Positions 8,949 through 17,177 are shown, numbered from the stretch's first letter. The stretch is 64,000 nucleotides of DNA from Chitinophaga pinensis (GCF_007896845.1 NZ_VOHS01000008.1:62001-126000), one strand, 5' to 3'. Numbers and translations are program-made. The notes: generated from the sequence alone by a model not told the origin.

Positions 8949-9866
8949 TTACATCACGTAGAACTTATGATCAACATTTTGCGTCGTTTCCGGCAAATGA
9001 TGATCGTTCAGCAATTGCTTAAGATCACGTTCAATGTTTCTTGAAATTGTTGTCATCGGTGTATCCGTTGGTTTGTTATCAAACGGATCCTGCAGATGAA
9101 TGGCCATCTTTTCTATCAACAGGAAAGATGCGGCGATGGCTACTACTAATGGTACTTCAATCAGACCGAAGTACTCTATCAGCGCAAACGGTAACAGCAG
9201 TATGAAAAAGTTCATCGCAAAATGAATATACAGACTGTACGTAGCCGGGAACACCGTGTTTTTAATACGCTCACATTTACCCATTGCATCACACAGACGG
9301 CTTAATGTCTGGTCGAGCGTCACCTGCTGGAACTCATTGAGCCAGCCCTGTTTCAGAGCATAGTTCAGGTCCCTCGCATGGAGGTCGAGTAATGCCATTG
9401 GTATGTTTGCAAACCTTGATACATAAGCAACCTCTCTTTTAGAGATATGCTTTTCCAATCCTTCTTTTCCATCCAGTCCTCTCAGTGAAAGGCTCAGAGA
9501 GTAACACCATGCTATCTGCCGGCGTACCATTCTCTCACGGAAATGATTGATTTCTTCAGATTCATAGGCAGAGTCGTCAACAAAGGACAGCACCTGTCGG
9601 GTAAAAGACCTTGAATCATTTACTATCGCACCCCATATTGTTCTTGCTTCCCACCAGCGATCATACGCCTGATTGGAGCGGAAGGCCAGCAACAGGGATA
9701 TTACAGTACCCATGATCATCGGCACAGACAACGGAATTGCCATGTGCTTCAGGTTAAACCTGTCATGCAGTATTACAATAATTAACGTGTATACCGCTAC
9801 GAGCAGGACCTCATATTTGATTTTCCCGAAAACGTATTTTAACGGGATATTTTTCTTCAATAACAT
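8949..9866 (-). CDS. Bestrophin-family chloride channel-like membrane protein
   Basis: 305 residues matching bacterial bestrophin (UPF0187/YneE-like) proteins: two early helices (KYEVLLVAVYTLIIVILHD; IPLSVPMIMGTVISLLLAF), the signature FRSNQAYDRWWEARTIWG near 62-79, and later helices around 210-245. Bacterial homologues form pentameric ion channels in the inner membrane. The gene starts 20 bases after the universal stress protein gene and is surely co-transcribed with it, suggesting a stress- or ion-related unit (inference). Confidence 0.9.
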   Translation of the reverse strand: MLLKKNIPLKYVFGKIKYEVLLVAVYTLIIVILHDRFNLKHMAIPLSVPMIMGTVISLLLAFRSNQAYDRWWEARTIWGAIVNDSRSFTRQVLSFVDDSAYESEEINHFRERMVRRQIAWCYSLSLSLRGLDGKEGLEKHISKREVAYVSRFANIPMALLDLHARDLNYALKQGWLNEFQQVTLDQTLSRLCDAMGKCERIKNTVFPATYSLYIHFAMNFFILLLPFALIEYFGLIEVPLVVAIAASFLLIEKMAIHLQDPFDNKPTDTPMTTISRNIERDLKQLLNDHHLPETTQNVDHKFYVM

Positions 9867-9886
9867 CGGTAACGGTTTTAAATGTT

Positions 9887-10366
9887 CTATGCTTCAAATA
9901 GCTCAGACATTGCAGATACCAGGAACTTCTCTTTTCTCGGCGCCAGGGGTACCTGATGTACAGGATATTTGCTTTTCCGGATCAATTCTGCAGGATTATA
10001 ACTATTAGGACCTGCTTTGCGGAATTCTTCTTTTACAGCACATGCGATCACATCTATGTTGTGATACAGCAGGAAGTTTCGGAATATTCCTTTGCCATTA
10101 CCTATCAGGAACTCTGTCTTCATGGATTGAATCACAGAGGCATATTTGTTTTTGATGATCTCACATGCGTCTTTATAATCTGCCGTGATCAGGTCCTGAT
10201 GGGATGATCTTCTGGAGAGCATCATCAGATCCATAATCGATGTAGGCATTTCCAGTGCATGCATCAGAACTATGTTTAACGGTTCACCTCCAAAGCGCTC
10301 AACCACACCGTGTACTACGCGCAGAGACCTGATAGAAAAATCCGTTGGAATCAATACGTGCTTCAT
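9887..10366 (-). CDS. Universal stress protein-like
   Basis: 159 residues. It starts with MKHVLIPTDFS and has the alternating strand/helix layout of a single UspA domain, with LIGNGKGIFRNFLLYHNIDVIACAV where the family carries its nucleotide-binding loop; the G-2x-G-9x-G-S/T motif is degenerate, so ATP binding is uncertain. The cytoplasmic role is unknown beyond the family's link to stress. First gene of an operon with the bestrophin gene. Its promoter box at 10384-10391 is preceded by an 11-bp-periodic direct-repeat array, so control by a response regulator is likely. Confidence 0.82.
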   Translation of the reverse strand: MKHVLIPTDFSIRSLRVVHGVVERFGGEPLNIVLMHALEMPTSIMDLMMLSRRSSHQDLITADYKDACEIIKNKYASVIQSMKTEFLIGNGKGIFRNFLLYHNIDVIACAVKEEFRKAGPNSYNPAELIRKSKYPVHQVPLAPRKEKFLVSAMSELFEA

Positions 10367-10383
10367 TGGTAATTATTTTAACA

Positions 10384-10391
10384 CAAAGCTA
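10384..10391 (-). promoter_or_regulatory. usp-bestrophin -7 promoter box
   Basis: On the minus strand TAGCTTTG fits TAnnTTTG, 17 bases before the stress-protein ATG. No -33 TTG is present at the right distance; the repeat array lies there instead. Confidence 0.6.
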
Positions 10392-10400
10392 CCAGCACGA

Positions 10401-10513
10401 GGTTAGCAACAGGTAAGTAACAGATAAAAGCTGTTTAAAAAAGCGGTAAAAATGTTGTAAGAAAAACGGCGTTAGGTAAGAAAGCCGTCAAAAAGTGGTA
10501 AGAAACCGGTAAG
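10401..10513 (-). promoter_or_regulatory. Direct-repeat array with 11-bp period upstream of the usp promoter
   Basis: On the plus strand GGTTAG, GGTAAG, GATAAA, TTTAAA, GGTAAA and TGTAAG start at 10401, 10412, 10423, 10434, 10445 and 10456, each 11 bp apart. A second register carries GGTAAG at 10475, 10497 and 10508 (spacing 22 and 11). Relative to the minus-strand promoter the array covers roughly -20 to -135, where OmpR/PhoB-family activators bind 11-bp direct repeats. The adjacent response regulator (11889-12596) is the obvious candidate. Confidence 0.5.
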
Positions 10514-10515
10514 AA

Positions 10516-11892
10516 TCACCTCGAAGGAATATACGTAGGCAGGGTAATACGGATCTCCGTTCCCTGGTTCTGGTGGCTGTTTACAATGATATTTCCCCCA
10601 TGGAGGCGCACGATATTCCGCGCCAGCGGTAACCCAATTCCATATCCTTTATAACCGCTGGTGTTAGAAGCGCGGAAGAAAGGATCATATATAAAAGGGA
10701 GATCCTGCGCAGGGATACCAATACCATTGTCCTTAATAATAATGATATTGTCGTGATCGGTAGCAGCCAGAGCAATTGATGCCGGGCGGTTATCCGAGTA
10801 TTTGCAGGCATTTTGCACGATATTGCTCAATGCCAGTTGTAAGAGTTGCGGGTCGCCCAGAATGACCAGTTTATCTTCTTCTTCGGGCAGCATGGAATAA
10901 TCTATCTCCACCTGATTATCAGGATTAATACGGTCAATCGTCTCTTTTACAGTAAATATGAGCTCATCTGTACGGATATGTTCCAGTCTTTGTTTTTTGT
11001 CGGTAAATCCGGTCTGAGCGAGACTTAACAGACTCTTGGTGATATGTTCCAGTCTTTCTGCTTCTTTGAGTATGACAGAGATAGACTGTTGATATTGCAG
11101 TTCAGATCGTTGCTTATTAAGTGCCAGTTCGGCCTCTCCGATAATAGCTGTCAGCGGTGTGCCCAGTTCATGAGAAGCATTGCTGACAAAGTTATTCTGT
11201 GTTTCGAAGGCTGTTTCCAGACGGTCCAGCATGTTATTAAAGGTCATGGCCAGTTCACTCATCTCATCGTCACTATCTGGCGTATCGAGGCGCAGATGCA
11301 GGTTATGTGCCCTGATATCTTTTACACGGGAGGTGATCAATCTGACTGGCTGCAGGATGTAACGGGAGAAGAACAGACCTGTTGTTACAATCACGATAGC
11401 TGCAATAATCAGACAGATCAGCAGCGTTCGTCGCAATTCGTTCATGAACTCCTGTCCAAACACATTGCTGGCGGAAACTATAACGATATAGCGGCCTGAT
11501 TCATTCTCAAACAATACCCCCTGAAAAAAAGTATCTCTGAAGCGGTAAGTAGCTTTACCAGTCGATTTTACCTTATCATAGAATGTTTTGCGCAGAGGTT
11601 CCAGTTCAGGATACCTGGGTGGTTTACCAGTCGTATCAAGTCTGATAAAATATTCCCGTTCATGTGGCAGGCGTTCGAGATGTTCATTTCTGATCTCAGC
11701 ATAGGCAGCACTGTTACCTTCGTCTTGTGTAAGTCTTGCTCTGGCGGCGATATAAGCCCTGATCTCAAGGCGTTTATAGAAGTCGTCGAAGGATTGTCTG
11801 TTAATAAGAAAATAGGCAAATGCGACCATCATGAGTATGATAGACACTGTCAATCCGGTAAAAAGGCCCATTATCTTATTACGTATCGTCAT
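10516..11892 (-). CDS. Sensor histidine kinase with HAMP domain
   Basis: 458 residues. Membrane helices at about 8-30 and 157-178 flank a periplasmic sensor region of roughly 125 residues with no domain I recognise. A HAMP segment follows (about 180-230), then HisKA with phospho-acceptor H241 in SNASHELGTPLT (glycine where arginine is commonest), then an ATPase domain with N, G1 and G2 boxes (NIVQNACKYSDN, IIKDNGIGIP, GYGIGLPLARNIV). It overlaps the upstream response regulator by 4 bases (ATGA), so it forms a translationally coupled two-component pair. The signal is unknown. Confidence 0.93.
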   Translation of the reverse strand: MTIRNKIMGLFTGLTVSIILMMVAFAYFLINRQSFDDFYKRLEIRAYIAARARLTQDEGNSAAYAEIRNEHLERLPHEREYFIRLDTTGKPPRYPELEPLRKTFYDKVKSTGKATYRFRDTFFQGVLFENESGRYIVIVSASNVFGQEFMNELRRTLLICLIIAAIVIVTTGLFFSRYILQPVRLITSRVKDIRAHNLHLRLDTPDSDDEMSELAMTFNNMLDRLETAFETQNNFVSNASHELGTPLTAIIGEAELALNKQRSELQYQQSISVILKEAERLEHITKSLLSLAQTGFTDKKQRLEHIRTDELIFTVKETIDRINPDNQVEIDYSMLPEEEDKLVILGDPQLLQLALSNIVQNACKYSDNRPASIALAATDHDNIIIIKDNGIGIPAQDLPFIYDPFFRASNTSGYKGYGIGLPLARNIVRLHGGNIIVNSHQNQGTEIRITLPTYIPSR

Positions 11893-12596
11893 TCTTCTTC
11901 TTTAAGCATATATCCCATGCCGACTACTGTCTGTATCAGTGCCGGCTGGTCTTTACGGTTTACTTTTTTACGGAGGTAATTGACGTATACGTCCACTACT
12001 TTGGTATTCATGTTGAAGTCAACCCCCCAGACGTTTTCCAGTATTTCCATTCTGGATAATACTCTTTTGGGGTTGCGCATCATATATTCCAGCAATCGGT
12101 ATTCTGTAGCTGTCAATACGATGGTCTGCCCATATCTGCTGGCGCTTTTGGTATTAAGATCCAGTTCAAGATCGGCTACTTTGAGCATATTACCGTTGAC
12201 CTGTGTTACAGCCGGAGCGGCTGCGGCAGTCGTATCATTATTACGACGCAGCAGGGAGCGGATACGGGCGAGTAATTCGGCCTGTTTGAACGGTTTTACC
12301 AGATAATCATCAGCACCGCTGTCAAGACCTGCCACTACATTCTCAGTAGATCCCAATGCGGTCAGCATCAGGATAGGTGTACTCAGTTGTTGTTGTCGCA
12401 AAGCCTTACACACGGCAATACCATTCATACCCGGCAGCATCACATCGAGGATGATCAGCTGAAAGTTATTTTCAGTGGCCATCTGCAGTCCAGACTGGCC
12501 ATCCAGTGCGACACTGACATCATAGCCGGCTTCTGCAAGATAGCGTCGTATAAAGGAGACTACCGACGGTTCATCTTCTATTAGTAAAAGTTTCAT
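11889..12596 (-). CDS. OmpR/PhoB-family response regulator
   Basis: 235 residues from the ATG at 12596, which gives the canonical start MKLLLIEDEPS; an upstream in-frame start at 12626 falls inside the preceding terminator and is rejected. Receiver domain with acidic pair E7/D8, phospho-acceptor D51 (LIILDVMLPGMNG) and K101 (LVKPF). The C-terminal winged helix (about 140-232) contains VLTATEYRLLEYMMRNP and NTKVVDVYVNYLRKKV. Partner of the kinase it overlaps. Likely target: the direct-repeat array ahead of the usp-bestrophin operon (inference). Confidence 0.94.
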   Translation of the reverse strand: MKLLLIEDEPSVVSFIRRYLAEAGYDVSVALDGQSGLQMATENNFQLIILDVMLPGMNGIAVCKALRQQQLSTPILMLTALGSTENVVAGLDSGADDYLVKPFKQAELLARIRSLLRRNNDTTAAAAPAVTQVNGNMLKVADLELDLNTKSASRYGQTIVLTATEYRLLEYMMRNPKRVLSRMEILENVWGVDFNMNTKVVDVYVNYLRKKVNRKDQPALIQTVVGMGYMLKEEE

Positions 12597-12626
12597 TACA
12601 TCTCTGATAAGCTTTGCTACAAACAA

Positions 12627-12673
12627 AAAGCTCCCGGCGTGGAGTTTATAAAACCTCGTTCGCCGGGAGCTTT
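12627..12673 (-). terminator. Intrinsic terminator after the orphan response regulator
   Basis: AAAGCTCCCGGCG/CGCCGGGAGCTTT, a 13-bp perfect stem around a 21-nt loop, followed on the minus strand by TTGTTTGT. It ends the transcript of the gene at 12697-13398. Confidence 0.8.
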
Positions 12674-12696
12674 CCCATTATACTCTCGTAATATGA

Positions 12697-13398
12697 TCAG
12701 TCCTTTACTACCAGGCGGAAACCATTACCATGGATATTAACGATTTCAATATCCGGGTCTTCCTTCAGGTATTTACGCAGTTTAGCGATATAAACGTCCA
12801 TACTACGGCCATTGAAATAAGTATCGCTACCCCAGATCTTTTTCAGGGCCAGCTCTCTTGGCAGCAAGTCGTTTTTATGTTCGCACAGCATACGCAGCAA
12901 TTCGTTCTCTTTTGGAGACAATGTGTGAGAATCGCCGTCTCTCGTGAGTGTACGCAGGCGTGCATTGAATGCATAGCGGCCGATACGGAACTCGTGCTGT
13001 TCTTCTTCTTTGCTGTTCAGTTCCTGATTACGTTTGAGGATTGCTTTGATTTTGAGCAGTAAAAGTTCACTGTCAAACGGTTTGGTGATATAATCATCCG
13101 CGCCCAGTTTGTAACCATGGATCACATCTTCTTTCATTGTCTTGGCAGACAGGAAGAACAAAGGAATATCCGGATCTACGTCACGGATCTCTTCTGCCAG
13201 TTTGAAACCATCCATATTAGGCATCATGATGTCCAGCAGGCAGATGTCAAATTTCTCGCGTCTGAACGCTGCCAGCGCGAGTATCCCATCACGGCACAGT
13301 TCTACATCGTAGTCATTCAGTTCGAGATAATTCTTCAGTACCATACCCAGGTTGGTATCATCTTCTGCCAGCAATATTTTTGGTTTACGCTCTTCCAT
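12697..13398 (-). CDS. Orphan OmpR-family response regulator (RprY-like)
   Basis: 233 residues from the ATG at 13398 (MEERKPKILLAEDD). Receiver domain with D13/D14, phospho-acceptor D56 (DICLLDIMMPNMDGF) and lysine in DDYITKPF. The winged helix ends in GNGFRLVVKD and carries FNGRSMDVYIAKLRKYLKED. No kinase is adjacent and it has its own promoter and terminator, so its partner is encoded elsewhere. It closely resembles the regulator at 16069-16773 in both domains, and both resemble RprY of Bacteroides (recollection). Confidence 0.92.
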   Translation of the reverse strand: MEERKPKILLAEDDTNLGMVLKNYLELNDYDVELCRDGILALAAFRREKFDICLLDIMMPNMDGFKLAEEIRDVDPDIPLFFLSAKTMKEDVIHGYKLGADDYITKPFDSELLLLKIKAILKRNQELNSKEEEQHEFRIGRYAFNARLRTLTRDGDSHTLSPKENELLRMLCEHKNDLLPRELALKKIWGSDTYFNGRSMDVYIAKLRKYLKEDPDIEIVNIHGNGFRLVVKD

Positions 13399-13423
13399 AT
13401 TCAATAAAGTATTAATGTGCAAA

Positions 13424-13452
13424 CAAATATAGGTATTATTATAGTCCGCAAA
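13424..13452 (-). promoter_or_regulatory. Promoter of the orphan response regulator
   Basis: On the minus strand TTTG (13449-13452), 17 bases, then TATATTTG (13424-13431). This fits the Bacteroidota pattern TTG-N17-23-TAnnTTTG and lies 25 bases before the ATG. Confidence 0.7.
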
Positions 13453-13519
13453 TGGCAGGCCATTGCATACAGAACGTTAAAATTAGGTAAAAAAGAGGAT
13501 GACAGTTGTCGGGAGGGGC

Positions 13520-14314
13520 TTATTTACTGATAAGGGATGTAAAGTTATACCGCAGGTTTTTATACTCAACCATATCTACTTTGATGCTACCTACTGAGAT
13601 AGGGCTATCTACGCGCAGAGGTACTTTATTCCCGTCATCGCTTACCCACACCAGCATTTTCTCACCACCTTCAAACATGGTACCCTGGATCAACAGGGGG
13701 GCAAATTTGATGGCGCGGAACTTGCCGAACTTAGTTGATACGGTTTCCTTACCGATATAACGGATATAGATATTGTATAGTTTTTCGTCGAGGTACATGT
13801 TGAAGTAGATCTTGTCTCCCGGTTTGTACTTATCAAAGTTGATGTTACGGGCGTAATAGATAGCACTGATCACGTCTTGTGTACATTTAGGGATCTTAAG
13901 AGTAGATTCGTTACTGACAGCGGTATTGTCTGTATGGTTGAAAGTAACGTTCTGGTATATCTTATAGCCGCCTTCATTCACGTTTCTGATAAAGCGCAGG
14001 GGTTGCAGGGAGGCGGTATCAACAAAGCTTTCGTATTTATCTCTTACTTTAAAGAACCAGTCATAGGTGCGGAATGTTTTACCATCACCGGAGATATGGT
14101 AAACATCTCTTCCATTCAGTTTCTCCAGGTTACAGGTAAAGGTAGCTTCGCCGGCTCCTACGAAGAGTTTTCCCAGGTTATAATACACCTTGAACGTGAT
14201 GACTTCGCCTGCCCGGAAGCTGGTATTGGTAAGTCCGCAGAATTCGTTCTGGCTTTGGGCTGATACAGGGCGAATAGTGGCCAGACAAACGATTAATAGT
14301 AGAAGGAACCTCAT
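13520..14314 (-). CDS. DUF3108 domain-containing secreted protein
   Basis: 264 residues. Signal peptide MRFLLLLIVCLATIRPVSAQ, then a DUF3108 fold recognisable from FRAGEVITFKVYYNLGKLFV, DKYESFVDTASLQPLRFIRN and PGDKIYFNMYLDEKLYNIYI. The family is a periplasmic beta-rich domain of unknown function, perhaps lipid-binding. It starts 11 bases after the flippase-like gene stops, so the pair is an operon and may act together in lipid or glycolipid handling (inference). Confidence 0.88.
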   Translation of the reverse strand: MRFLLLLIVCLATIRPVSAQSQNEFCGLTNTSFRAGEVITFKVYYNLGKLFVGAGEATFTCNLEKLNGRDVYHISGDGKTFRTYDWFFKVRDKYESFVDTASLQPLRFIRNVNEGGYKIYQNVTFNHTDNTAVSNESTLKIPKCTQDVISAIYYARNINFDKYKPGDKIYFNMYLDEKLYNIYIRYIGKETVSTKFGKFRAIKFAPLLIQGTMFEGGEKMLVWVSDDGNKVPLRVDSPISVGSIKVDMVEYKNLRYNFTSLISK

Positions 14315-14325
14315 TTTGATGAAAG

Positions 14326-15318
14326 CTATTTTTCCTTAAAAATCTTTATTCCGAGCAACAACACACTTCCTAAGATGGCTGGCAAAACCAGGTTGATTAC
14401 CCAGATGCATACAGTGGCAGCGATAATTCCCGGACTATTGGTACTCAGTAATCCCATAAAGTACAGGCTGACTTTCCCTCTGAGTCCAAGTTCCGCAATA
14501 GCGATAGTAGGTACCAGGGCCATTACAAGATAAACAACAGCATTCATCAAAAAACCTTGCCACCAGAGCATCTCTACGCCCAATGTGTCAAGCAAAATCA
14601 AATACTGTGCCGAGAAGACAACGTATCTGACGGCTGAAAGCAGGAGTAAATGTTCGAGGTCACCGGCTGAGTAACGAACAATGATCTGTACAAATACCCG
14701 GGCTTTTCTCAACAATGGGATCTTTTCAAATATCGCCAGGATGATCTGTAGTCGAAAATATAACAATATGACCAAGGCGCAAATAACTATTAGCAATCCT
14801 AACAGGATTTTCTCCCAGAAGTGAGGGGCGAAATAACCGTTTCCCTTTACCAGCGGGAATTTGTTGATATAGTAGCAAAGGCCTGTTAACCCAAAAATAA
14901 TAGTGACAATAAGCTGACTAAAGCTGCCGACCATGGTAGCGGCAATTGCTTTCAGCTTGCTGCGGTTGTTCCGGAGGTATAACACCCGCCCTCCATACTC
15001 ACCTATACGGTTAGGGGTATTGATAGAAAAGGAGACACCGGAGAGTACGGCGCTGAAAGCGCGGAGGAATGATATATGTTGTAACGGTTTGACTAACAAC
15101 TGCCATTTACGGGCTTCCAGTCCCCAGTTCAGCAACATGCCGATGAGGACCAACACTATGGTAAGCGCTCCTTTCTCTTTCAGGGTGGCCATCATCTGCC
15201 ATAAAGAAGCCTTCAGGTTAGGCTGATGCAGCAATTGCGTATAGATGGAATAGGCTAACCACGTAAAAAGCACTGCTCCCAGCAGGTAATTGAGAATTAT
15301 TTTGGTATTTTTGTTCAG
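14326..15318 (-). CDS. Flippase-like / lysylphosphatidylglycerol synthase TM-region protein
   Basis: Multi-pass inner-membrane protein of the UPF0104/AglD-like family: LNWGLEARKWQLLVKP and RIGEYGGRVLYLRN are characteristic, with about eight hydrophobic segments. Members move or modify lipids. The frame has no ATG near its start. A GTG at 15273 gives 315 residues and begins inside the first helix; a CTG at 15318 gives 330 residues with a better N-terminus (reading MNKNTKIILNYLLGAVLF if CTG initiates) and sits just behind a promoter box at 15334-15341. I use 15318 but the start is uncertain. Operon with the DUF3108 gene. Confidence 0.8.
   Translation of the reverse strand: MNKNTKIILNYLLGAVLFTWLAYSIYTQLLHQPNLKASLWQMMATLKEKGALTIVLVLIGMLLNWGLEARKWQLLVKPLQHISFLRAFSAVLSGVSFSINTPNRIGEYGGRVLYLRNNRSKLKAIAATMVGSFSQLIVTIIFGLTGLCYYINKFPLVKGNGYFAPHFWEKILLGLLIVICALVILLYFRLQIILAIFEKIPLLRKARVFVQIIVRYSAGDLEHLLLLSAVRYVVFSAQYLILLDTLGVEMLWWQGFLMNAVVYLVMALVPTIAIAELGLRGKVSLYFMGLLSTNSPGIIAATVCIWVINLVLPAILGSVLLLGIKIFKEK
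15306..15313 (+). promoter_or_regulatory. ruvC -7 promoter box
   Basis: TATTTTTG fits TAnnTTTG, 36 bases before the TTG start at 15350, and overlaps the first codons of the divergent flippase gene. It lies downstream of the alternative TTG at 15290 and so argues against that start. Confidence 0.5.
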
Positions 15319-15333
15319 ACATCAAGATTTTGG

Positions 15334-15341
15334 CAAAAATA
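15334..15341 (-). promoter_or_regulatory. Flippase-operon -7 promoter box
   Basis: On the minus strand TATTTTTG, preceded by TTG elements about 16 and 21 bases upstream. It interleaves with the ruvC promoter on the other strand. Confidence 0.5.
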
Positions 15342-15349
15342 AACTGTGG

Positions 15350-15910
15350 TTGGCAAACAAGTCAAAAATAATTCTGGGCATTGACCCCGGTACACTTGTG
15401 ATGGGTTACGGACTGATACTTGTGGAAGGATCTAAGGCCAGCCTGCTGGAAATGAACGTACTCAAGCTGTCCCGTCATAAAGACCACTACGAAAGGCTAC
15501 AACTGATACACGCCCGTGTACATGAACTGATACGCGAGCACAAACCGGTTTCCTGCGCAATTGAAGCTCCTTTCTTTGGTAAGAATGTGCAAAGTATGTT
15601 AAAGCTGGGTCGCGCTCAGGGCGTGGCAATAGCGACTGCTATGCAGGCAGGAGTACCAGTAACGGAATACTCTCCAAAAAAAGTCAAACAGTCCATTACA
15701 GGCAATGGTAATGCCGATAAGGAACAGATTTGGCAGATGTTACAAAGAATATTACATTTCAATGAACGTCCTGAGTTCCTGGATGCTTCCGATGCGCTCG
15801 CAGTAGCGGTCTGTCATTTCTTCCAGGAATCAAGCGTAATACCGGATACACGTAAAGCCAAAGGATGGGAACAGTTCCTTCAAAAAAACCCCGAAAGGAT
15901 TGTAGGATAA
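15350..15910 (+). CDS. ruvC: Crossover junction endodeoxyribonuclease RuvC
   Basis: Holliday junction resolvase. From the TTG at 15350 it has 186 residues (MANKSKIILGIDPGT), the usual RuvC length; the upstream TTG at 15290 would add 20 residues unlike the family and lies before the promoter box. Acidic catalytic residues: D in GIDPGT near residue 11, E in CAIEAPFFGKN near 74, and the final pair in LDASDALAVAVCHF near 142-146. The lysine-rich loop SPKKVKQSITGNGNADKEQ is also typical. It is transcribed alone, divergent from the flippase operon. Confidence 0.95.
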   Translation: MANKSKIILGIDPGTLVMGYGLILVEGSKASLLEMNVLKLSRHKDHYERLQLIHARVHELIREHKPVSCAIEAPFFGKNVQSMLKLGRAQGVAIATAMQAGVPVTEYSPKKVKQSITGNGNADKEQIWQMLQRILHFNERPEFLDASDALAVAVCHFFQESSVIPDTRKAKGWEQFLQKNPERIVG

Positions 15911-16000
15911 TATTTTGTATGACAGATAATTCCAGGTTTAACGCTGACGTTTTTCCAGAAGTTCATAAATTGTATTTACTTTGAACTAAAATCTTCATAG

Positions 16001-16026
16001 AGGCCCCTGTAAGGTACTCGGGGCTT
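16001..16026 (+). terminator. Weak hairpin after ruvC
   Basis: AGGCCCC/GGGGCTT stem around a 12-nt loop, about 90 bases past the ruvC stop and 43 bases before the next ATG. The T-tract is poor (TTTACACC), so it could instead be a leader hairpin of the response regulator. Confidence 0.4.
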
Positions 16027-16068
16027 TACACCATGAATATGGTATTTATATAATCAGCATCACAAGCT

Positions 16069-16773
16069 ATGAAAGCAAGAATCCTATTGGTGGAAGATGA
16101 TCAGAATGTTGGTGCGGTAACAAAGAAACGACTGGAAGAAGCGGGCTACGACGTGGTACATAGCACAGACGGACAAATGGCCTGGGAACAATTCCAGTCG
16201 CGGACCTTTGACATATGTTTACTGGATGTTGTTATGCCTAAAAAAGACGGCTTTACACTGGCAGAACAGATCCGTAGAAAAAATGACTTCATTCCCATAC
16301 TCTTTCTGACTTCGAAAGCGCTGGATGAGGATAAGATCAAAGGTTTCAAGACCGGCGCAGATGATTACATAACCAAACCTTTCAGCATGCAGGAACTCCT
16401 GCTGCGAATAGAAGTATTCCTGAAAAGGAGTAAAGCCGCTCACACCACTGCAGAAAAGCGCACACAATACAATATAGGCAAACTCACCTTTGACTATAAT
16501 GACCTTATACTCCGTGAAAAAAGCGGAGAGGTATCAAGTACACTTACACAAAAAGAAGCCGACCTGTTGAAGTATCTGTGCGATAATGCCAACAAGACAC
16601 TCAAACGGGAAGAAATATTATTTCACGTATGGGGCAAGGATGATTATTTCCTCGGCCGCAGCATGGACGTGTTCATCACCAAACTCAGAAAACATTTTAA
16701 GTCTGATCCCTCCGTCAAATTAGAAACCCTACATGGGGTAGGGTTCCGCTTTAACGTTCCAGGCCAGCTATAA
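16069..16773 (+). CDS. Orphan OmpR-family response regulator
   Basis: 234 residues (MKARILLVEDDQN). D10/D11 acidic pair, phospho-acceptor D53 in DICLLDVVMPKKDGF, lysine in DDYITKPFSM, winged helix with FLGRSMDVFITKLRKHFKSDP and GVGFRFNVP. It is paralogous to the regulator at 12697-13398: the same spacing and near-identical motifs recur. No kinase is adjacent. Its last 23 bases overlap the convergent HIT gene tail to tail. Confidence 0.93.
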   Translation: MKARILLVEDDQNVGAVTKKRLEEAGYDVVHSTDGQMAWEQFQSRTFDICLLDVVMPKKDGFTLAEQIRRKNDFIPILFLTSKALDEDKIKGFKTGADDYITKPFSMQELLLRIEVFLKRSKAAHTTAEKRTQYNIGKLTFDYNDLILREKSGEVSSTLTQKEADLLKYLCDNANKTLKREEILFHVWGKDDYFLGRSMDVFITKLRKHFKSDPSVKLETLHGVGFRFNVPGQL

Positions 16774-17146
16774 TCTGTTGCTGTATAGCCTTGAATTCTT
16801 CCTCCGTCAATTTCAGCTTTGGCCGCGCAAAATTCATATCATCCGCCGTGTTGATAGGTATCAGATGCATGTGTGCATGAGGTACTTCCAGACCGACCAC
16901 GCTCATACCTACACGATTGCAGGGAAAGTTACGCTCTATCGATTGTGCAATAGGCTTTGCAAACAACAACCACTCACCCAGCAGATCATCCGTTACATCA
17001 AAAAACTTGTCTATCTCGACTTTGGGTACTATCAGCGTATGACCTTTCACTAAAGGAAAGATATCCAGAAACGCATAAAAGCTATCGTTCTCGGCTATCT
17101 TATAACCTGGTATTTCGCCTTTGATGATCTTTGTGAAAACAGACAT
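16751..17146 (-). CDS. HIT family nucleotide-binding hydrolase
   Basis: 131 residues from the ATG at 17146 (MSVFTKIIKGEIPGYKIAEN, the standard HIT start); an upstream in-frame start at 17167 is less likely. The HIT triad HAHMHL (HxHxH) lies near residues 103-108, with FLDIFPLVKGHTLIVPK earlier. The family hydrolyses nucleotide phosphoramidates or dinucleoside polyphosphates in the cytoplasm; the exact substrate cannot be read from sequence. Downstream of greA but separated by a strong terminator. Confidence 0.93.
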   Translation of the reverse strand: MSVFTKIIKGEIPGYKIAENDSFYAFLDIFPLVKGHTLIVPKVEIDKFFDVTDDLLGEWLLFAKPIAQSIERNFPCNRVGMSVVGLEVPHAHMHLIPINTADDMNFARPKLKLTEEEFKAIQQQIIAGLER

Positions 17147-17177
17147 GGGTTTTGTTTTAATCCGCATAAAGTTATAA

